A stretch of DNA of 64,000 bases from Palsa-504 sp963808615 (GTDB taxonomy: Bacteria; Actinomycetota; Actinomycetes; Streptosporangiales; Streptosporangiaceae). Made by a program: the position numbers and the translations under genes. Each line of letters opens with the position of its first letter. The first letter of the stretch is position 1. Under the pieces are notes generated by a model that had not been told where the DNA came from, did no database searches, and worked only from the letters and a program-made list of their open reading frames with translations. The DNA is taken from positions 496,001 to 560,000 of the forward strand of contig CAWEGV010000012.1 of the NCBI GenBank assembly GCA_963808615.1, read 5' to 3'. Shown piece after piece: positions 60,831 through 64,000 of this stretch.

Positions 60831-61451
60831 CCGGGGCGCGCGTCATCTTCGCCTCGTCTGGCGGGGCCCTGTACGGCCGCGAGGCGGCGAAGCCTTCCCC
60901 TGAGGGCGCGGAGACGCTCCCCGCGTCGCCGTATGGCATCGCGAAGATGTGTGCTGAACACTACATCGGCCTGTACGGGCGGGTGCATGGCGCCAGCCAC
61001 TCGGTGCTCCGGCCCCGCCAATGTCTACGGGCCCCGCCAGGATCCGGCCGGCGAAGCCTGGGTGGTCGCGGTTTTCTGCGACCGCGTCCTGGCTGGCCAG
61101 GCACCCGTCGTTTACGGCAATGGTACTCGGACGCGCGACCACGTGTACGTGGGGGATGTGGTGCGGGCCTTCGTCGCCGCTGCGGACTGCGGTAAGTCCG
61201 GTACCTGGAACGTCGGGACCGGCACCGAGACCACCGTCCTCGACCTGATCGCCATCATCGAGAAGATTGCCGGGCGCACGGTGACCCCCGAGTTCGCCGC
61301 TCCGCGGCCCGGTGAACTGCTGCGCAGCGCCGTGGCGCCCGGGCTCGCCGTCCGCGAGCTGGGCTGCCGCCAACGTACTGCGCTGATGGACGGTGTACGC
61401 AAGGTTTACCGCTGGATAGGGGCAGGCTCACCGGTCAAGGCCGCCTGGTGA
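60818..61451 (+). pseudogene. NDP-sugar epimerase/dehydratase fragment with frameshift
   Basis: An extended SDR enzyme without its N-terminal NAD motif. It begins in a frame offset from the toxin with ARVIFASSGGALYGREAAKP and SPYGIAKMCAEHYIGLYGRV (the catalytic YxxxK). An extra C near 61013-61016 returns it to the toxin frame: NVYGPRQDPAGEAWVVAVFC, RDHVYVGDVVRAFVAAADCG and WNVGTGTETTVLDLIAIIEK. It resembles UDP-glucose 4-epimerase (GalE-like) proteins. Not functional. Confidence 0.8.
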
Positions 61452-61479
61452 CCTTTGGCCGCGCCGGCCGGGCGGCCCG

Positions 61480-61665
61480 ATGCGCGGCAGGTGCGGGGTG
61501 CGGCGGCTGTACCCCAAGACGGTGCTGAAGTCAGCGGTGCGTACGATGCTCGTACCGGTGCCGGGGACGGCTCCTGCCGGCGGACAGCCGTTGCGGGATA
61601 CTGAGCTGCTGGCCTGGTGCGGTGAGGTCATCCGCTCGGTACTCGCCGGCCTGCCTGGAGTGTGA
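61480..61665 (+). pseudogene. mfd: C-terminal fragment of transcription-repair coupling factor
   Basis: About 60 residues: VRRLYPKTVLKSAVRTMLVP, then GGQPLRDTELLAWCGEVIRS. This is the very end of actinobacterial Mfd. Upstream is the epimerase fragment, so the rest of mfd is lost here. The stop overlaps the next start (GTGA at 61662). In related genomes mfd is followed by the SurA-like and mazG genes, as here. Confidence 0.65.
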
Positions 61666-62377
61666 GCGTGGGAAGGGATAGTGGGGTGCTCGGGAGGCTT
61701 GTCAACGCGTCCGCCGTCGTGATCGGGACGGCCCTGGCGGTGACGGCGTGCTCCGTCCCGCCGGTGAAGATGGGCGCCGCGGCGGTCCTGGGCAACGACA
61801 GGATCACGATCGCGACCCTCAATTCCCAGGTCACCAACCTCCACGAAACGGTCAAGCAGTACCCCAGCCTGGTGACGCTGACCGCGATGCAGCAGATCCA
61901 GCAGACACTCACCTGGCTGGTCCGGTACCAGATCAACGACGAGCTGGCCCGCCAGAACGGGATCACGATCACGACCACCGAGGCGGAGGCCGCGCTGGCG
62001 GAGATCTACGCGTCGGCCAAGGCCCAGGCGCAGGCGCAGGGCCTGGCCAACGTCACCCTGGATCTCATCCTGGCCGCCAACGGGATCCCGCCGGATACCT
62101 CCGCCGAGCTGGGCCGGTACCAGGCCATCGAGACCCAGTACGTCAAGAACGTCAGCGGCGGCACGGTCCCGACGTCGACGTCGGGCCAGGCGGCCGCGAG
62201 CGCCAAGCTCGAGCAGGCCCAGTGCCAGGCGGCCAAGGGCCTGGACATTCGCGTCAACCCGCAGTTCGGGCGGATGGATTACTCCCAGGCCCCGTACCAG
62301 GTCGTGTCGGCGCCCAGCACGGTGTCCGGGACTCCCGGGCCGGCGCCGACGGCTTCGCCGTCAGGGCTGGCGCCCGC

Positions 62378-62384
<7 letters not shown>
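61662..62384 (+). CDS. SurA N-terminal-domain lipoprotein
   Basis: A 240-residue protein from GTG 61662. A signal sequence ends in the lipobox AVTAC (Cys30). The remainder (NDRITIATLNSQVTNLHETV, QQIQQTLTWLVRYQINDELA, ITTTEAEAALAEIYASAKAQ) matches the SurA-type chaperone domain without a PPIase. It ends in a Ser/Pro/Ala tail. The protein presumably helps fold or hold exported proteins. It overlaps mazG by 7 bases. Confidence 0.85.
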
Positions 62385-63373
<989 letters not shown>

Positions 63374-63522
63374 GCGCGCCCTCATCTGGGCCAGACCGGC
63401 GAGCAGATCATCAACCTGGCCCGCTGATCCGGGCGGGCCGGTGGACATAAGCGGGTACCGGGTAAGATGCCCCGGTCGGATGTCTTGTAGCACACTGTCA
63501 CCTTCAGACTGGGGGCCACTTC

Positions 63523-64000
63523 GTGACCGTACGCTCACGACCACCTGATGCAGCCATTGCGGCGCAGTCGCCGGACCCGACATGGCGCCAGGTCATCCTG
63601 CTGGCGGTGCGCGGGGTTGGCTCGGACTTGCGTGACCGGCGGCGCGACCCGGCCCTGCGTAACCGGCCGTCCGTTCGGGCGCTTGACCCGCGATTGCACC
63701 GGCCTGTGTTCATCATCGGGGCGCCCCGCTCGGGCACGACCTTCCTGGGCAACAGCCTGGGACGCCTTCCCGGGATCTCGTACCATTCCGAGCCCCGGCT
63801 GACCAAGGCCGCGGCGCAGTACGTCTATAACGGATCGTGGAGCGCGTCGCGCGGCGGCGCCGTGTTCCGCCTGAACTACGGGGCGCTGCTGCTGGCGACG
63901 CTGGATGGCGGATACCGGTTCGCAGAGAAGAACCCGGAGAACAGCTTCCTGGTGCCGTTCCTGGCCGCGGAGTTCCCCGGCGCGCAATTCGTGCACATCG
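63523..64000 (+). CDS. Sulfotransferase family protein, 3' end outside window
   Basis: From GTG 63523 the frame is open to the end of the window (about 159 residues). RPVFIIGAPRSGTTFLGNSL near residue 62 is the 5'-phosphosulfate-binding loop that binds PAPS. RFAEKNPENSFLVPFLAAEF follows. Family members sulfate sugars, lipids or proteins; in this setting a polysaccharide hydroxyl is plausible. It lies 149 bases after mazG in the same direction. Confidence 0.85.
   Translation, partial: MTVRSRPPDAAIAAQSPDPTWRQVILLAVRGVGSDLRDRRRDPALRNRPSVRALDPRLHRPVFIIGAPRSGTTFLGNSLGRLPGISYHSEPRLTKAAAQYVYNGSWSASRGGAVFRLNYGALLLATLDGGYRFAEKNPENSFLVPFLAAEFPGAQFVHI

Overview
The window is high-GC DNA with many GTG starts, 4-bp ATGA/GTGA gene overlaps and insertion-sequence families typical of actinomycetes. 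The gene set points to a filamentous or soil-type actinobacterium of the Streptosporangiales/Streptomycetales sort: an Mfd/SurA-like/MazG neighbourhood, MurJ, a sigma/TPR signalling protein with a Ser/Pro-rich tail, and RIT, IS1634, IS1182 and IS110 elements. The genus cannot be fixed from the sequence alone.

Region 1 (1 to about 33.9 kb) is an exopolysaccharide locus. It holds two heparinase II/III-family proteins (the first cut by the window edge), a GT4 and a GT25 glycosyltransferase, two small methyltransferases, an O-antigen-polymerase-like protein and a glutamine-dependent asparagine synthetase family protein. It also holds a bi-domain (MDR + Gfo/Idh/MocA) oxidoreductase, a three-gene Wzz/degenerate-ATPase set, an LpxL-like acyltransferase, a Wzx-like flippase, a GH12-like lipoprotein, a Decarboxylase-2-family PLP enzyme, an acyl-CoA dehydrogenase, an ATP-grasp ligase and a TylF-type methyltransferase. 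A minus-strand operon encodes a carrier protein, a TrpB2-like enzyme and a stand-alone adenylation domain. The set resembles XrtA/PEP-CTERM-associated polysaccharide loci, but no exosortase is visible. An adenylation domain, carrier protein and acyl-CoA dehydrogenase together also resemble the aminoacyl-carrier-protein oxidation modules of pyrrole biosynthesis. A repeated leader of about 35-80 bp precedes the GT25 gene, both acyl-CoA dehydrogenase copies and the carrier-protein operon. A decayed group II intron (about 6.0-8.1 kb) and a frameshifted IS110 element interrupt the locus.

Region 2 (33.9 to about 50.3 kb) is a nest of mobile elements. A RIT-type element (three tyrosine recombinases, 33971-37325, about 82-bp terminal inverted repeats) sits inside an IS256-family transposase. 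It is followed by an intact FAD oxidoreductase whose 5' end is duplicated at 23.5 kb, a SWIM zinc-finger pseudogene, an IS30 fragment, an alpha/beta hydrolase, an ISAs1 pseudogene, a gamma-glutamylcyclotransferase-like gene, and complete IS1182 and IS1634 copies lying 17 bp apart. Last is an IS701-like transposase split by a serine-recombinase element.

Region 3 (50.3-64 kb) mixes housekeeping remnants with intact genes. A truncated enolase is joined to the C-terminal ACT end of threonine ammonia-lyase. MurJ follows, then an Lrp/AsnC fragment. A 1290-residue protein combines an NTPase-like domain, TPRs, ECF-sigma regions 2 and 4, a ZAS-like zinc motif, one membrane segment and a Ser/Pro-rich tail; beside it is a convergent TPR protein. 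Then come a TetR regulator, a VapBC-like pair whose toxin runs into an NDP-sugar epimerase fragment, the last part of mfd, a SurA-like lipoprotein, MazG and a truncated sulfotransferase.

About a dozen single-base indels or small deletions break otherwise recognisable proteins, mostly in mobile elements. Part of this may be real decay and part may be assembly error, often in homopolymers.
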